In this document: positions 37,622 to 47,236 of the stretch, piece by piece | Numbering within the stretch: position 1 is the stretch's first letter | How the letters are laid out: every line of letters begins with the position of its first letter | From: Burkholderia sp. 9120 | GTDB lineage: Bacteria; Pseudomonadota; Gammaproteobacteria; Burkholderiales; Burkholderiaceae | DNA length: 64,000 nt | NCBI RefSeq assembly: GCF_000745015.1 | Contig: NZ_JQNA01000002.1 | Span: forward strand, 6,138,001-6,202,000 | Direction: 5' to 3' | Made by a program: the position numbers and the translations under genes | The notes under the pieces: generated by a model | What the model was told of the DNA's origin: nothing | The model's input: the letters and a program-made list of their open reading frames with translations, nothing else | The model's database searches: none

Positions 37622-38841
37622 GTGCGAATTCACTTCTTCGCCGATGGTGTCGATTATGATATTGAATCTGGACGGTTCTCTACATCCGAGGAAGAAGTCG
37701 CTGCACGGTATCGCGGGTTCACTACCTTGCGACCCCTGACCGAATTCGCCGCAGGTAGCACGGTTATCGACCCACGCGCGCTTGGTGTACACGGGTATCT
37801 GAACGTCGCATCCCACCAAATAAGAGTCAACGGTCTTTCACTACAAGTCGCTGGCTTTGCTTGGATGAACCAGTTACCAATGGTGGCTACGTGTGCGTAC
37901 AAGGGAGCTGGTCGATTTTTCGCCACTGTCATGCCGTGGGCTGGAGCGACAGGATTTTGAGCCTGAGGGAAATCAACGACACAGTGTTGAGATTATCGCC
38001 CGATTCCGCGCCATCGTACGATGGCATGAACCTCCATGCCGCTGCAAAAGCGCTCGAAACTGTCATTCCAAGTTGCAGACTTACGTGGATACAGGACGAC
38101 GATGAGGCGACGTTCCTTGACACTCTCGTAGCAAATGTAGATTCTGGGTTTCCGATATTGGCCGAAGTCCGCGAGAGAGAACATGCAGTCGCCGTGGTCG
38201 GATACAAACTAGCCTCCGAACGCGCGATGCCGAGCTTAACCGAAAGGGTAACCTTGCGCGGCGTTATCACCGGTCTCTACGTATCAGACGACCATCATTT
38301 CCCGTATCGCTACGTCCCCTGCATCGTTTCAGAAACTGAGAAAAACGGCACCCGGCAATATCAGGTTCAACACATACGCGGTTTCGCGACGGTCTTTCCC
38401 CGAAAAAATGTCATCGACTTCGACCGCGCGAAGACCGTGCTGTCCAAGCTTGTTGTCCAATACGGGCCGTCACTTTGGACGCCGCCACGCAACGAGTCCG
38501 TCACACGCATCTTTGCCAGGTCTTGGGAAGTAATGAAGCGCCACGTGTGCTCGTCAGTCAATGGACTTCAAGTCGAGGAGCAGGAGAGGCTCAACGTCAT
38601 AAGCTGGCCGCCGCACGTCTGGGTCGCCGAGATATCAAATCCGAAAAACGCTCTTGGCGGCGTAGCGGCAACATTCATCAGCGCCGCAGGAACTTACGAC
38701 GTAAGTTTTTCGCTCTGCTTCAGCAGTCACTCAGTCATTGTAAATAGCGCTGGCGTAAACTTTATCCTCGGTCGCAATGGTCTCGGTAAGCCTCATACAA
38801 CGGTCCTGACTGCGGTAACTACACTAACCGCATACAGCTAA
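37622..38841 (+). pseudogene. Papain/C39-like cysteine peptidase gene split by a frameshift
   Basis: The frame from GTG 37622 encodes a beta-rich N-terminus, then NQLPMVATCAYKGA, where the cysteine sits like a catalytic Cys after Gln. The match continues in another frame as WSIFRHCHAVGWSDRI, LHAAAKALETVI, EREHAVAVVGYK (catalytic His) and LYVSDDHHFPYRYVP (likely Asp). The switch needs one extra or missing base near 37893-37905. The downstream frame has 326 codons ending at 38841. It is either a recent pseudogene, a programmed shift, or a sequencing error. Confidence 0.65.
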
Positions 38842-38854
38842 CCGGAGACAAAAA

Positions 38855-39016
38855 ATGGAACCCGAAAACGCCTCAGAGAACGTTCTCGACGAAAGAAATA
38901 TGCGGGCGTTTTTTGAGGAACTCGAGCGCCTGCGCCACCAGTTGGTGGCGCAGCAGAAGGCTGACGAGAAAGCAGCGGAAGAGCATGGGTTGCACTCTCC
39001 AAAAATGTGGCGGTAG
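38855..39016 (+). CDS. Small coiled-coil protein
   Basis: A 53-residue protein, MEPENASENVLDERNMRAFF, then ELERLRHQLVAQQKADEKAA, with a charged heptad-like pattern. ATG 38855 has CCGGAG nine bases upstream and lies 13 bp after the peptidase remnant, so it was probably co-transcribed. It is too short for the usual ORF cut-off and unrecognised. Confidence 0.5.
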   Translation: MEPENASENVLDERNMRAFFEELERLRHQLVAQQKADEKAAEEHGLHSPKMWR

Positions 39017-39373
39017 GCGGCGTTTGAGGGGCGCCGAGACTATCCGATGAGTTCGGGGCGCGACAGTCTCGACAAGTCCACCGCAACCGGCCTCCCGGCG
39101 CTGGCTATACGGGTTAGCGTCGTCTCACGACGCGCTCCGCGCAAGTACGAAAATTCTGCCTACTTGACGAACGTGAATGTTTTTGCGTATTCTAAAAAAC
39201 AGGTAGGGACTCCCTGCCCGGGTAAGTTGGCACCCGTCACGCGCACGCAACGCACCAGGCAAAGCCAGACCGCCTCACCCCCCCACATTGAGTGTTGACT
39301 CCTGAACCAGGAGGGCGCTCAGGTAACGCGTGCCGCCTGACCATGCAAGCCCTCCATTGGTCAAGGACGTCTC
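39017..39373. other. Intergenic region with a short palindrome
   Basis: 357 bp without a gene. CTCCTGAACCAGGAG at 39299-39313 is a 15-base near-palindrome in front of the 503-aa gene and may be an operator. Confidence 0.4.
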
Positions 39374-40885
39374 ATGTCTGACTTCGCCATCCCCTCTCTG
39401 GCCGAACAGGCCGCTATCCTCCACGCGTTTGTGGGTCGTTCCAGCTTTTCCTCTGACTCGGCACGTGCAATCGTCGAAGCGCTCGTTGACGTGCACGAGG
39501 CCCAGCTGACTTCAGCGCTTCGTCAGCGATTGCAGCTGCAACGGGTCAAGCTTGGTCACATGCAGGCTTCACAGGTCGCCGCGCAGCTCCGTGGACGTCG
39601 CGGCATGAATGACCGCCAGCAAACTCTTGCGTTCGGCGTTCAGTTCGCAGCGGTCGGTCAAGAAGGTGTGCAAGGGCAGTGTGTTGAATTCGCCGACGCC
39701 GCCCATGCTTTCTTGAACGGGGTAGCGACGTTTGCGTCGCAGCTTCATCAACCTTTTACCGCCACGCTGACGCGCAATCACCGGGCGGTGATGTGCACTT
39801 TCGGTGAAGTAATGCAGCCTGGCTACGCCATCGCACTGCTGATGCTCTCCGACGAAAGCCGTGTGTCCGAATGGATTGAGGAAATGCCGACCTTTCTCGA
39901 GGCATTGCGCCGCACTGTTGAAGAGGCGGGAAGCCCAGGCATCCTCGTTGGTTATGCGTGCGCGCGGTACGGGAATGTCGGCCACAAAAACAGCGGCGAA
40001 CTCGAGATATGGCGCGGTGGTTTGCGCGTCGCCGTCGGACACGAACTTGAGGCGTACTCCGCGCTGCTCGAACGTTGGACGCCTGAGCAGGTGGGACAGG
40101 CCGTAGCGGATGGCTCAGCGATTCGGATTGGAGAAGAGTCGCTGCCAATCGTCTATGCGTTACGCGAGACCGAGCCGCTCCTTCGCGTTACCAACTACAT
40201 TTCCCAGCATCCCGTGACCGAATCGCTGCTGAAGCGTGCTCAACGCTTTGCAAGGCGTGACCTCATGCATTCTCTGGTGAAGCCGGCTGCCACAATTCGC
40301 TACCCTGCCGGGAGCGGATTGCCCGAATCCGTGGTGCTCAATGAAGATGCATTGGACCGTGTGCTAGCCGAGAGGGGGATGTCTAGGGCTGGCCTAGCCG
40401 AAAAACTCGAGGTTGAGGAAGGAGAGCTGGAGTGGCGTGTGCCCATCGGGCTGTTCATCAAGGTCGCGACCTTCCTGGAGGTTGCCGACTACAACGAACT
40501 GGTCGGACGTATTCCGCAGAACGCATGGGTCGATGCGCAGTCTTCCGAGGTCCTCCAGGGACTACTGGACGCAACAGATGTCGTGAGCTTCGCACTGTCT
40601 TCCACGCTCGCCCCTGAGGACCGTGAGACGGTCGAGCAGGCCACAGAGGACCTCACGGCTGCACGTTGGACGCAACAACAGAATCGGGCGGGTGGTATTG
40701 AGGGTCTGGATGGCGCAATTCACTCCGTTGATGCCGAGGAGTTTCTGGCTCAACTGCAACATGTCGACTGCCTCGTACGCGCAGGTGTGAAGCCGTTCTT
40801 TACGCCGGTGCCCGACTATGAGGTTCCAGCCATCGGTAAGCGCCTCGTCATCGCCGTGCTTCCAACAACGCGTGTCGCTACGTAG
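39374..40885 (+). CDS. Unrecognised 503-aa protein
   Basis: ATG 39374 is preceded by AAGGACG. No known domain was recognised. The first 80 residues are helical. The middle holds FTATLTRNHRAVMCTFGEVMQPGYAIALL and GYACARYGNVGHKNSGELEIW. Residues about 325-375 (VLAERGMSRAGLAEKLEVEE) look like a HTH or Xre-type helix pair. There are no membrane segments. It belongs to the plus-strand cargo with the 535-aa protein; the two are 347 bp apart and each may have its own promoter. Confidence 0.65.
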   Translation: MSDFAIPSLAEQAAILHAFVGRSSFSSDSARAIVEALVDVHEAQLTSALRQRLQLQRVKLGHMQASQVAAQLRGRRGMNDRQQTLAFGVQFAAVGQEGVQGQCVEFADAAHAFLNGVATFASQLHQPFTATLTRNHRAVMCTFGEVMQPGYAIALLMLSDESRVSEWIEEMPTFLEALRRTVEEAGSPGILVGYACARYGNVGHKNSGELEIWRGGLRVAVGHELEAYSALLERWTPEQVGQAVADGSAIRIGEESLPIVYALRETEPLLRVTNYISQHPVTESLLKRAQRFARRDLMHSLVKPAATIRYPAGSGLPESVVLNEDALDRVLAERGMSRAGLAEKLEVEEGELEWRVPIGLFIKVATFLEVADYNELVGRIPQNAWVDAQSSEVLQGLLDATDVVSFALSSTLAPEDRETVEQATEDLTAARWTQQQNRAGGIEGLDGAIHSVDAEEFLAQLQHVDCLVRAGVKPFFTPVPDYEVPAIGKRLVIAVLPTTRVAT

Positions 40886-41231
40886 TATTGCTGCAGACGG
40901 CCGTCTGCGATAGGCGGCCGCTTAACCACCGTGACTACTGTCGTATGCAATGAAAATGAGACTGCCGATTCGACCCGGCAGCCTCAAGCCGAATGGAACA
41001 CTAGCCGGCTGTTGACTTCAACGGCAGTTTTCGCAACAACAATCGACTGAAACCCATCGCGGCGAGAACTCAGTGACGATGTGAAAAACGCTGCTCTATG
41101 CTTTGCAGCGACACGCCCGCTGGTGTCTTTCAGGAAATCAGTGACTCTGGCGACGGCTGCGTCTATTGGGCGGAAAAAACAAGTATTGAGCAGGCCACCT
41201 GAAAAGTGGCTAACGACGGGGACTCTGTGTC
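40886..41231. other. Intergenic region with a perfect palindrome
   Basis: 346 bp between the two large unknown genes. GCAGACGGCCGTCTGC at 40893-40908 is a perfect 16-bp palindrome right after the stop codon and may be part of a terminator or a binding site. Confidence 0.5.
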
Positions 41232-42839
41232 ATGAACCAAGTGAGCGATTCAGCATCGGCGGCGGATACATCTGCGAGGCCCTTGCCGGCGTCTACAAAC
41301 GCGGGCATTTTTGACATCTCCGAAGCGGACGGGGTGAACGCCTCCGAGCGGCTCTTGATGCGGCTCTGTCGACGGTCATTTCTTAGTCTTTGGTCATTCG
41401 CGAACCTGCATACCGACGAAGACATGCGTGACGGCCGTGGCAGCGCGAAGGAATTCGCTGATGTCCTGGTGGTATTCGGCAACGATGTCATTATCTTCTC
41501 TGATAAGCATGTCCCGTTTCAGGACGACAAGCCACTCGACGTCGCTTGGAAGCGCTGGTATAGACGTGCGGTGGACGCGTCTGTTCGACAGCTTTATGGT
41601 GCAATGAACTGGCTGAAGCGCTATCCAGAAAGAATCTTTCTCGACAGCAAATGTCAACGTCCGCTCCCAGTCTCGATACCTGGCATCGAAAACGCAAGAT
41701 TTCATCTGATAGCGGTTACCCGTGGAAGCTTCGATGCGTGTAGCCGATATTTCCACGGAAGTCGCGGTACGCTGCAAGTTCGAACGGATGTTCATGGTCA
41801 GGACCACGGTGATAACCCATTCACAGTTGGCTTGGTGACGCCCGGGAAAACATTCGTTCATGTACTCGACGAGTTCGCGCTCGAGGTCGTGCTTCGTGAG
41901 ATGGATACAGCATCGGATTTCATCTCTTACCTATGCGACCGGGAAACCTTCCTTACCTCGAATATACGCGTCGTCGCCGCTGGGGAGGAACAGCTAGTCG
42001 CCTCATATCTGCAAAATGGGAACGAGCTTGGGCGGGGCTTTCTACCTCCCTCGGCGAAGGGCAAATCACTGGATATAGCTATTTTCGATGAGTCTCACTT
42101 CGACGGGCTCATTCGACGACCTGAGTACATCGCAAAAAAGCGACTCGACCGACCCAGCTACGAATGGGATAGGTTAATCGAACAGTTCATTCAGCTCGGA
42201 GACCCAGCGCTTGTCGCGCCGCCGGGCCACACACAGGATAATCGCGAAACGGAAGAGGCTCTTCGTGTAATCGCGAGCGAATCTCGTTTCCAGAGGCGCA
42301 TCCTTATAGATGTCATTCGAGGACTGCTCCTTAGGGCGCGAGAAGAAGATGGGCGCGCAGCACGTCTTTTCACGACCGAGCAAAACCCCGAACGTGTATA
42401 TGTATTTCTGTCTGTGCCCAAGCGAGGTCACGAAACCTACGAGGAGTATCGACGCTACCGTATGGCGGTACTGCATGCCTACTGCAGGTGCGCCAAATTG
42501 AAGTGCCCTGACGGCAAACTCTTCATCGGCATTGCGTTCGACCATCCGAACAAAGACTATCCCGGTTCATCAGAAGACCTGTTTGTCTACGAGTGCATTG
42601 ACCTCGATGACGAGACCCGTACGGAGCTAGAGCATTTCCGTGCGGAACTCGGAATTCTTGCGGATAGCTCAGAATTGAAGCGCATGCGGGCATCTGAATA
42701 TCCCTATTTTGCAACGCCAAGTCGTGACTTGCAGAGCGCTGTGGCAGACCACGCTCGGCAACGCCAGGAGAAGAAGAAGAGGAACCGTGCAAAGGCGGCA
42801 AAGGCATCCCGCAGCATAAATCGGAAGCGAGGTAGGTGA
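41232..42839 (+). CDS. Unrecognised 535-aa protein with a nuclease-like core
   Basis: ATG 41232 follows GGGGA. Residues 74-92 read EFADVLVVFGNDVIIFSDK, a beta-hairpin with acidic residues and a lysine, which recalls PD-(D/E)XK-like nuclease cores although the exact E-x-K is not met. The last 30 residues are very basic (RQEKKKRNRAKAAKA). A central KRLDRPSYEWDRL helix and FLSVPKRGHETYEEYRRYR are also present. No membrane or signal segment. A role in conflict or DNA handling is a guess; it could be unrelated to nucleases. Confidence 0.6.
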   Translation: MNQVSDSASAADTSARPLPASTNAGIFDISEADGVNASERLLMRLCRRSFLSLWSFANLHTDEDMRDGRGSAKEFADVLVVFGNDVIIFSDKHVPFQDDKPLDVAWKRWYRRAVDASVRQLYGAMNWLKRYPERIFLDSKCQRPLPVSIPGIENARFHLIAVTRGSFDACSRYFHGSRGTLQVRTDVHGQDHGDNPFTVGLVTPGKTFVHVLDEFALEVVLREMDTASDFISYLCDRETFLTSNIRVVAAGEEQLVASYLQNGNELGRGFLPPSAKGKSLDIAIFDESHFDGLIRRPEYIAKKRLDRPSYEWDRLIEQFIQLGDPALVAPPGHTQDNRETEEALRVIASESRFQRRILIDVIRGLLLRAREEDGRAARLFTTEQNPERVYVFLSVPKRGHETYEEYRRYRMAVLHAYCRCAKLKCPDGKLFIGIAFDHPNKDYPGSSEDLFVYECIDLDDETRTELEHFRAELGILADSSELKRMRASEYPYFATPSRDLQSAVADHARQRQEKKKRNRAKAAKASRSINRKRGR

Positions 42840-42972
42840 TATCGACTCGTCTCAGCGTAATTGGACGATGCTGCCCCTTCCAACAGACTTCCGGAAAGCT
42901 ATCTGCTAGGTCAGTAACTGAGTTGCTACACGAGAAGTAGCACTCACTCAACCTTGTTCGGAGAAATGTTTC

Positions 42973-43179
42973 ATGGCATCTGCAAAACTGGTCGTCGGAG
43001 ACGTGGTCAAGCTCAAATCGGGCGGCCCGTGGCTCACTGTGACGGAAGATAAATTTAAAGCTGGCTCGAAGACCGTTGCTTGTAGCTGGTTTTCCGGCGA
43101 CGACCTTCGTACGGAGGTTTTCCTTCGCGAAGCCCTAGAGTCGAAAAACTCGCCGGAGGCCGCGCCGTCTGTTGCGTAA
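42973..43179 (+). CDS. YodC-family (DUF2158) small protein
   Basis: A 68-residue protein beginning MASAKLVVGDVVKLKSGGPWLTV, the pattern of YodC/DUF2158 proteins (GDxVxLKSGGPxMTV), which are often mobile-element passengers of unknown function. CxWF (CSWFSGDDLRTEVF) follows as usual. It is the last gene before the right end of the element. Confidence 0.8.
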   Translation: MASAKLVVGDVVKLKSGGPWLTVTEDKFKAGSKTVACSWFSGDDLRTEVFLREALESKNSPEAAPSVA

Positions 43180-43396
43180 CTTGAGCACACAAGAGCTATC
43201 TGCAGGAGCTTACGACCTCACAGCTTCTGCGATGTCACTAAGTCGCGAGTTCTGTGGTCGAAGTTGCTGCTAAAACTGGGCGAGCAAACGCACGGGGCAT
43301 CCCGCAAAAAATGCGAAAAGTACCAGCCGATTCAATCTGTTACGTGATTCAAATACGGCACGATTTTCCTGCAAAATTGCGATTTCTTTTTGGAGT

Positions 43397-43425
43397 AAAT
43401 TTGCAGCGAATATTTAGAACGTTCA
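43397..43425 (-). repeat. Right terminal inverted repeat
   Basis: On the minus strand the element ends TGAAC, then CTAAA, TC and CTGCAAA in register with the left end (about 20 of 26 matches). CACG follows directly. Confidence 0.85.
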
Positions 43426-43429
43426 CACG
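43426..43429 (+). repeat. Target-site duplication, right copy (CACG)
   Basis: Identical to 23209-23212. The duplication disrupts codons that, when one copy is removed, read ACG CGT ATC in the kinase. Confidence 0.85.
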
Positions 43430-44947
43430 CGTATCGCGCAGATCGTGAACAACCTGCTGAGCAATGCATTCAAGTTCACGTCGTGCGGCAAGATCACGTT
43501 GAGTGGGGAGATCAACGACGACCCGCAGGGCAACCCCGTTCTCATCTGCCGGGTCGTTGATTCGGGGATCGGCATGGATCAGGCGCTGGTGGCGCGCGTT
43601 TTCAATCCGTTCGTGCAAGGCGAGGCGAGCACGTCGAGCCGCTACGGCGGCACGGGCCTCGGGCTATCGATCTGCGCGCGGCTGTGCGAGTTGATGGGCG
43701 GCCATATTTCGGTCGAAAGCGTGGCGGGCGTCGGTAGCGCATTCAGTGTCGCGATTCCGCTCGCGCTGCCGTCGGAAGAGCCGCGCGCGGGCGTCGAGCC
43801 GCCGCGCCGTGGCCATGCGCTGGTGTTGTGTCAGGAGCGCGAGTCGGGACAATTGCTTGAAACCGGCTTGCAACGGAAGGGCTGGAGCGTGCATACCGAA
43901 ACGTCGATGCGCGGCGCGCAAGTGTGGCTGCGAGTGAATCGTCCGGATGTGCTGGTGGTGACCGGCGAATACGATCTCGACGCGGTGGCTGAATTGCGTG
44001 AGGCGCAGGCAATTGGGACGGTGTGGATCACGTATAGCGGGCCGCATACGCCGGCTTCGCGCGGCGACGGTATCTTCGAAGTCAGCGAATTCAGCCGCAA
44101 GGCGGTGCTGTCCGCGATCGATCTCGCGACTGGCGCCGTAAATGCGCGCGACGCCGCTGCGGCGCATCCCGTCGAGCCCGACGTCGCGTTGCCTCAGCAC
44201 GTTCCTGCCGCGTTGCAGGGGCTGAGCGTACTGGTCGCTGAAGACAATCCGTTGATTCAAAGCCTGATCGTCGAGCAACTCACCACGCTGGGTTGTTTGC
44301 CGACCATCGCCGGGGACGGTCGGCAAGCGCTGGCAGCGGTTCATCAGGCTCGCTTCGACGTGCTGCTGAGCGACATTCATATGCCGGTGATGGACGGATA
44401 CGCGTTGCTGGCGCGCGTGCGCAACTCGCATCCGGATCTGCCGGTGCTGGCGTTCAGCGCCGTGACCGACACACAGGACGACGCCGCGTGGCGCGAGCGC
44501 GGCTTCGCGGGGCATGTCGCCAAACCGGCGTCATTGGGTGAGCTGGAGGCGGCGTTGCTGGAGGTCGCGTCCGCGCGTCCGCAAGGAGTCGAGGAGCCGG
44601 CGGCGGAGACTGGCGCGGTCGGTGCGCCGCTGTCTTCCCTCAGTACCCTTAGTGCGGACGATAAAGCGCGCTACAACGCCATGCTCAGAACGCATCTGCA
44701 GAGCGAACTGCCGAGGCTGATGGCGATGGTCGAAGGAGAGGATCGGGAGGCGCTGGGCGGCTGGGCGCATAGCGCCGGCGGCGCGCTCCTGATCGTGCAG
44801 GAGGCGGTCTTCGCGCAGCAATGCCGCGAGCTGCAGCAGCTATGCCGCGGCAGCGAACGGTGGACGATCGAAATGGACGAGCGCGCCATCTCGTTGCACG
44901 ACGAGTTGATCGACCACTTCGGCCTGGATGAACAGTCGATGCATTGA
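43430..44947 (+). pseudogene. Hybrid histidine kinase, C-terminal half (HATPase, receiver, Hpt)
   Basis: 505 codons continuing the kinase frame. RIAQIVNNLLSNAFKFTS is the ATPase N-box, then VVDSGIGMD (G1) and GGTGLGLSI (G2). The receiver has LSVLVAEDNPL and the phospho-acceptor D in LLSDIHMPVMDGY. An Hpt-like C-terminus has the phospho-histidine in GGWAHSAGGALL. A GTG at 43445 could start translation of a soluble ATPase-receiver-Hpt fragment, but it has no strong ribosome site. Joined to 21227-23212 it makes a 1167-residue protein. Confidence 0.92.
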
Positions 44948-45039
44948 AATGGCGGCTGGCGTGGTGATGCGATGCGTTGGCCTGCGTTGGCCTGCATCGC
45001 TCCGCGTGCTTGTCTGCCGCGCGGCCTGCCCGCTGCGAT

Positions 45040-45471
45040 TCAGCCCGGCCCCGGCCCCGGCCCCGGCCCCGGCCCCGGCCGTCTGGCGATGAAATCGATC
45101 TCGACCAGCGCGTCGCGCGCAAGCGCGGTGACGCCGATGCAGGTTCGGGCCGGCAGCGCCGTCGCGGGAAAGTAGGCACGGTAGACGGCGTTCATCGACG
45201 CATAGTCGCGCTTGAACTCGGTCAGAAAGATGCGCGCGGCGACGACGTGTTGCAGGCCGATGCCCGTACCTTGCAAAACCAGCACCAGGTTGTCCATGAC
45301 GCGCTGCGTTTGCGCGACGACGCCCTCGGGTAAGGGCGCGTTGTCGTCGGTGGGCGAGGTCGGCATCTGGCCGGTCACGAAGACCCAGCCGTCGGCTTCG
45401 GTCGCGTGAGAGAAAGGGCCGACCGGCGTGGGTGCGGTCGGGATCATCCAGAAGGTAGGGGCGGAGGTCAT
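45040..45471 (-). CDS. RidA-family protein with a Gly-Pro repeat tail
   Basis: A 143-residue RidA (YjgF/UK114) protein: PVGPFSHATEADGWVFVTGQ, QTQRVMDNLVLVLQGTGIG and the signature VVAARIFLTEF, PARTCIGVTALARDALVEIDF. It would hydrolyse reactive enamines/imines. ATG 45471 suits the family start; a GTG at 45501 would add ten residues. The C-terminus ends RRPGPGPGPGPGPG, encoded by the repeat at 45044-45080. It is next to the GntP-type permease gene, same strand. Confidence 0.85.
   Translation of the reverse strand: MTSAPTFWMIPTAPTPVGPFSHATEADGWVFVTGQMPTSPTDDNAPLPEGVVAQTQRVMDNLVLVLQGTGIGLQHVVAARIFLTEFKRDYASMNAVYRAYFPATALPARTCIGVTALARDALVEIDFIARRPGPGPGPGPGPG
45044..45080. repeat. GGCCCC hexanucleotide repeat
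   Basis: About six tandem copies of CCCCGG/GGCCCC code for alternating Gly-Pro at the RidA C-terminus. Changes in copy number keep the reading frame, so length variants would be tolerated. Confidence 0.85.
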
Positions 45472-45581
45472 GGGCGAGGCGGCGGTTCCGGTTGTCGACA
45501 CGCTACGCTAACCGAACAAAACGTTATGCGCCGATCAAGTCGAGTCGGCCGCCGTTGCCCACGACAGGAAAGCCTTCTCCC

Positions 45582-46982
45582 TCAAACCAGGCCAGTCGCG
45601 TAATACACGCCAATCACGAAGAACACCGCCATCGTCTTGATCACCGTCACCGCGAAAATGTCGCGATACGACTGACGGTGCGTCAAACCCGTCACTGCCA
45701 GTAGCGTAATCACCGCGCCGTTATGCGGCAGCGTGTCCATGCCGCCGCTCGCCATGGCGACGACCCGGTGCAGCACTTCCATCGGAATATGCGCGGCCTC
45801 CGCGCCTTTGATGAACGTGTCCGACATGGCCGCCAGCGCGATGCTCATGCCGCCCGATGCCGATCCCGTGATACCCGCCAGCGAGCTCACCGACACGGCG
45901 GCATTGACGAGCGGATTAGGAATGCTCTTCAGCGCGTTGCTGACCACCAGAAAGCCCGGCAACGCGGCGATCACGCCACCAAAGCCATATTCCGACGCGG
46001 TATTCAACGAAGCCAGTAACGCGCCCGCCACCGCAGCCTTGGTGCCGATCGCAAAACGCTCGCGCACACGGCCGAACGCCGTGATCACGACCATGACGAT
46101 ACCAAGCAGCAGCGCGCCTTCCACGGCCCAGATCGCGACCACGCTCTTGATCGTCGTGGTGACCGGTGCATGGATGCCCGGCAGAATGTCCGGTGCCACC
46201 GTGTAAGTCGCGCCGTACCAGTTCGGAATCCAGCGGGTCAGCAGAAAGTTCGCAACGCCCACCAGCACCAGCGGCGCCACGGCCAGCAGCGGATGCGGCA
46301 GTTGTTTCGATTCGACGCGTTCCGGCTCGTTGACGAGATTCGTGCCGTAGCCTTCGCCGGTAGCCATTGCCGCGCGACGGCGCCATTCCAGATACGTCAG
46401 GCCGACCACGATGATGAACAGCGAACCGATCACGCCGAGCGCGGGCGCGGCCCACGAAGTCGTCTTGAAGAATGTGGTCGGGATGATGTTCTGGATCTGC
46501 GGCGTACCGGGCAGCGAGTCCATGGTGAACGAGAACGCGCCGAGCGCAATGGCGCCGGGCATCAAGCGCTTCGGAATATTGCTTTGACGGTACAACTCGG
46601 CGGCGAACGGATAGACCGCGAACACCACCACGAACAGCGACACGCCGCCGTAGGTGAGCAGCGCACATACCGCGACGATCACCGCATTGGCGCGCGAGCG
46701 GCCGATATAGCGAATGGCCGCGGCCACGATCGACTCCGAGAAACCGGACAGCTCGATCACCTTGCCGAACACGGCGCCGAGCAGAAAAACCGGGAAGTAG
46801 AGCTTCACGAAGCCGACCATCTTCTCCATGAAGATGCCGGTGAAGACCGGCGCGACCGCGGACGGATCGGTCAGCAGCACGGCGCCGAGCGCGGCGATCG
46901 GCGCAAACAATATGACGCTGTAGCCGCGATACGCGGCAAACATCAGGAACGCCAATGCGGCGAGGACGATGACAAAGGACAT
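45582..46982 (-). CDS. GntP-family permease
   Basis: A 466-residue transporter with about 12 membrane segments, of the gluconate:H+ symporter (GntP) family: LYFPVFLLGAVFGKVIELSGF, GGVSLFVVVFAVYPFAAELYR, GSLPGTPQIQN-type loop (DSLPGTPQIQNIIPT). ATG 46982 is chosen since the frame upstream is not hydrophobic. A sigma-54 promoter lies 72 bp upstream. The divergent activator at 47296 should control it. The substrate may be a hydroxy acid or keto acid. Confidence 0.85.
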   Translation of the reverse strand: MSFVIVLAALAFLMFAAYRGYSVILFAPIAALGAVLLTDPSAVAPVFTGIFMEKMVGFVKLYFPVFLLGAVFGKVIELSGFSESIVAAAIRYIGRSRANAVIVAVCALLTYGGVSLFVVVFAVYPFAAELYRQSNIPKRLMPGAIALGAFSFTMDSLPGTPQIQNIIPTTFFKTTSWAAPALGVIGSLFIIVVGLTYLEWRRRAAMATGEGYGTNLVNEPERVESKQLPHPLLAVAPLVLVGVANFLLTRWIPNWYGATYTVAPDILPGIHAPVTTTIKSVVAIWAVEGALLLGIVMVVITAFGRVRERFAIGTKAAVAGALLASLNTASEYGFGGVIAALPGFLVVSNALKSIPNPLVNAAVSVSSLAGITGSASGGMSIALAAMSDTFIKGAEAAHIPMEVLHRVVAMASGGMDTLPHNGAVITLLAVTGLTHRQSYRDIFAVTVIKTMAVFFVIGVYYATGLV

Positions 46983-47053
46983 TGAGTCTCCAAAGCTTGG
47001 TTGTTCTACGTGGTCGCCGTCCCGACGACGCGACGGCACGGCCGCCCGCAAGC

Positions 47054-47068
47054 GCAGGTTCCGTGCCA
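47054..47068 (-). promoter_or_regulatory. Sigma-54 (-24/-12) promoter of the GntP-type gene
   Basis: On the minus strand: TGGCACGGAACCTGC. GG and GC are 12 bases apart as required, and the sequence follows TGGCAC-N5-(T/C)TGC closely. It ends about 72 bp from the permease start codon. Confidence 0.8.
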
Positions 47069-47236
47069 TCCGCGGCATAACGGCTAGCCCATTGATTTCG
47101 CAGGCCGAAGTTCGAAACGTGATGCGGCGGATTGTACCCAAACGTCTCTAAATCGGGACGCAATTCAGCAGAAGATACGTCAAACCGAGGTTAAACCCCT
47201 ATCTGGCAGGCTTGCTGGCGATCTCTTCGATGAGAT

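Larger units (their letters stand above)
23213..43425 (+). mobile_element. TnsC/TniQ-type mobile element with T6SS cargo (20,213 bp)
   Basis: The boundaries are set by three observations: the kinase reading frame is split exactly here; TGAAC opens and GTTCA closes the insert; and CACG flanks both sides. The left end has 22-bp-spaced TGCAAAAAC motifs (23229-23242 and 23251-23263) and the right end carries TTTGCAG in inverted orientation, like multiple transposase sites in Tn7-like elements. Genes: TnsC-like ATPase, TniQ, vgrG-effector-immunity module, small proteins, a peptidase remnant, and two large unknown proteins. No DDE transposase, integrase or resolvase was recognised. The content is AT-richer than its surroundings by eye. 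Confidence 0.9.

Noticed and set aside
41232..42839. Possibility that the 535-aa protein is the missing transposase
   Set aside because: No DDE spacing, HTH or RNase-H-like motif could be read; kept only as something to test.
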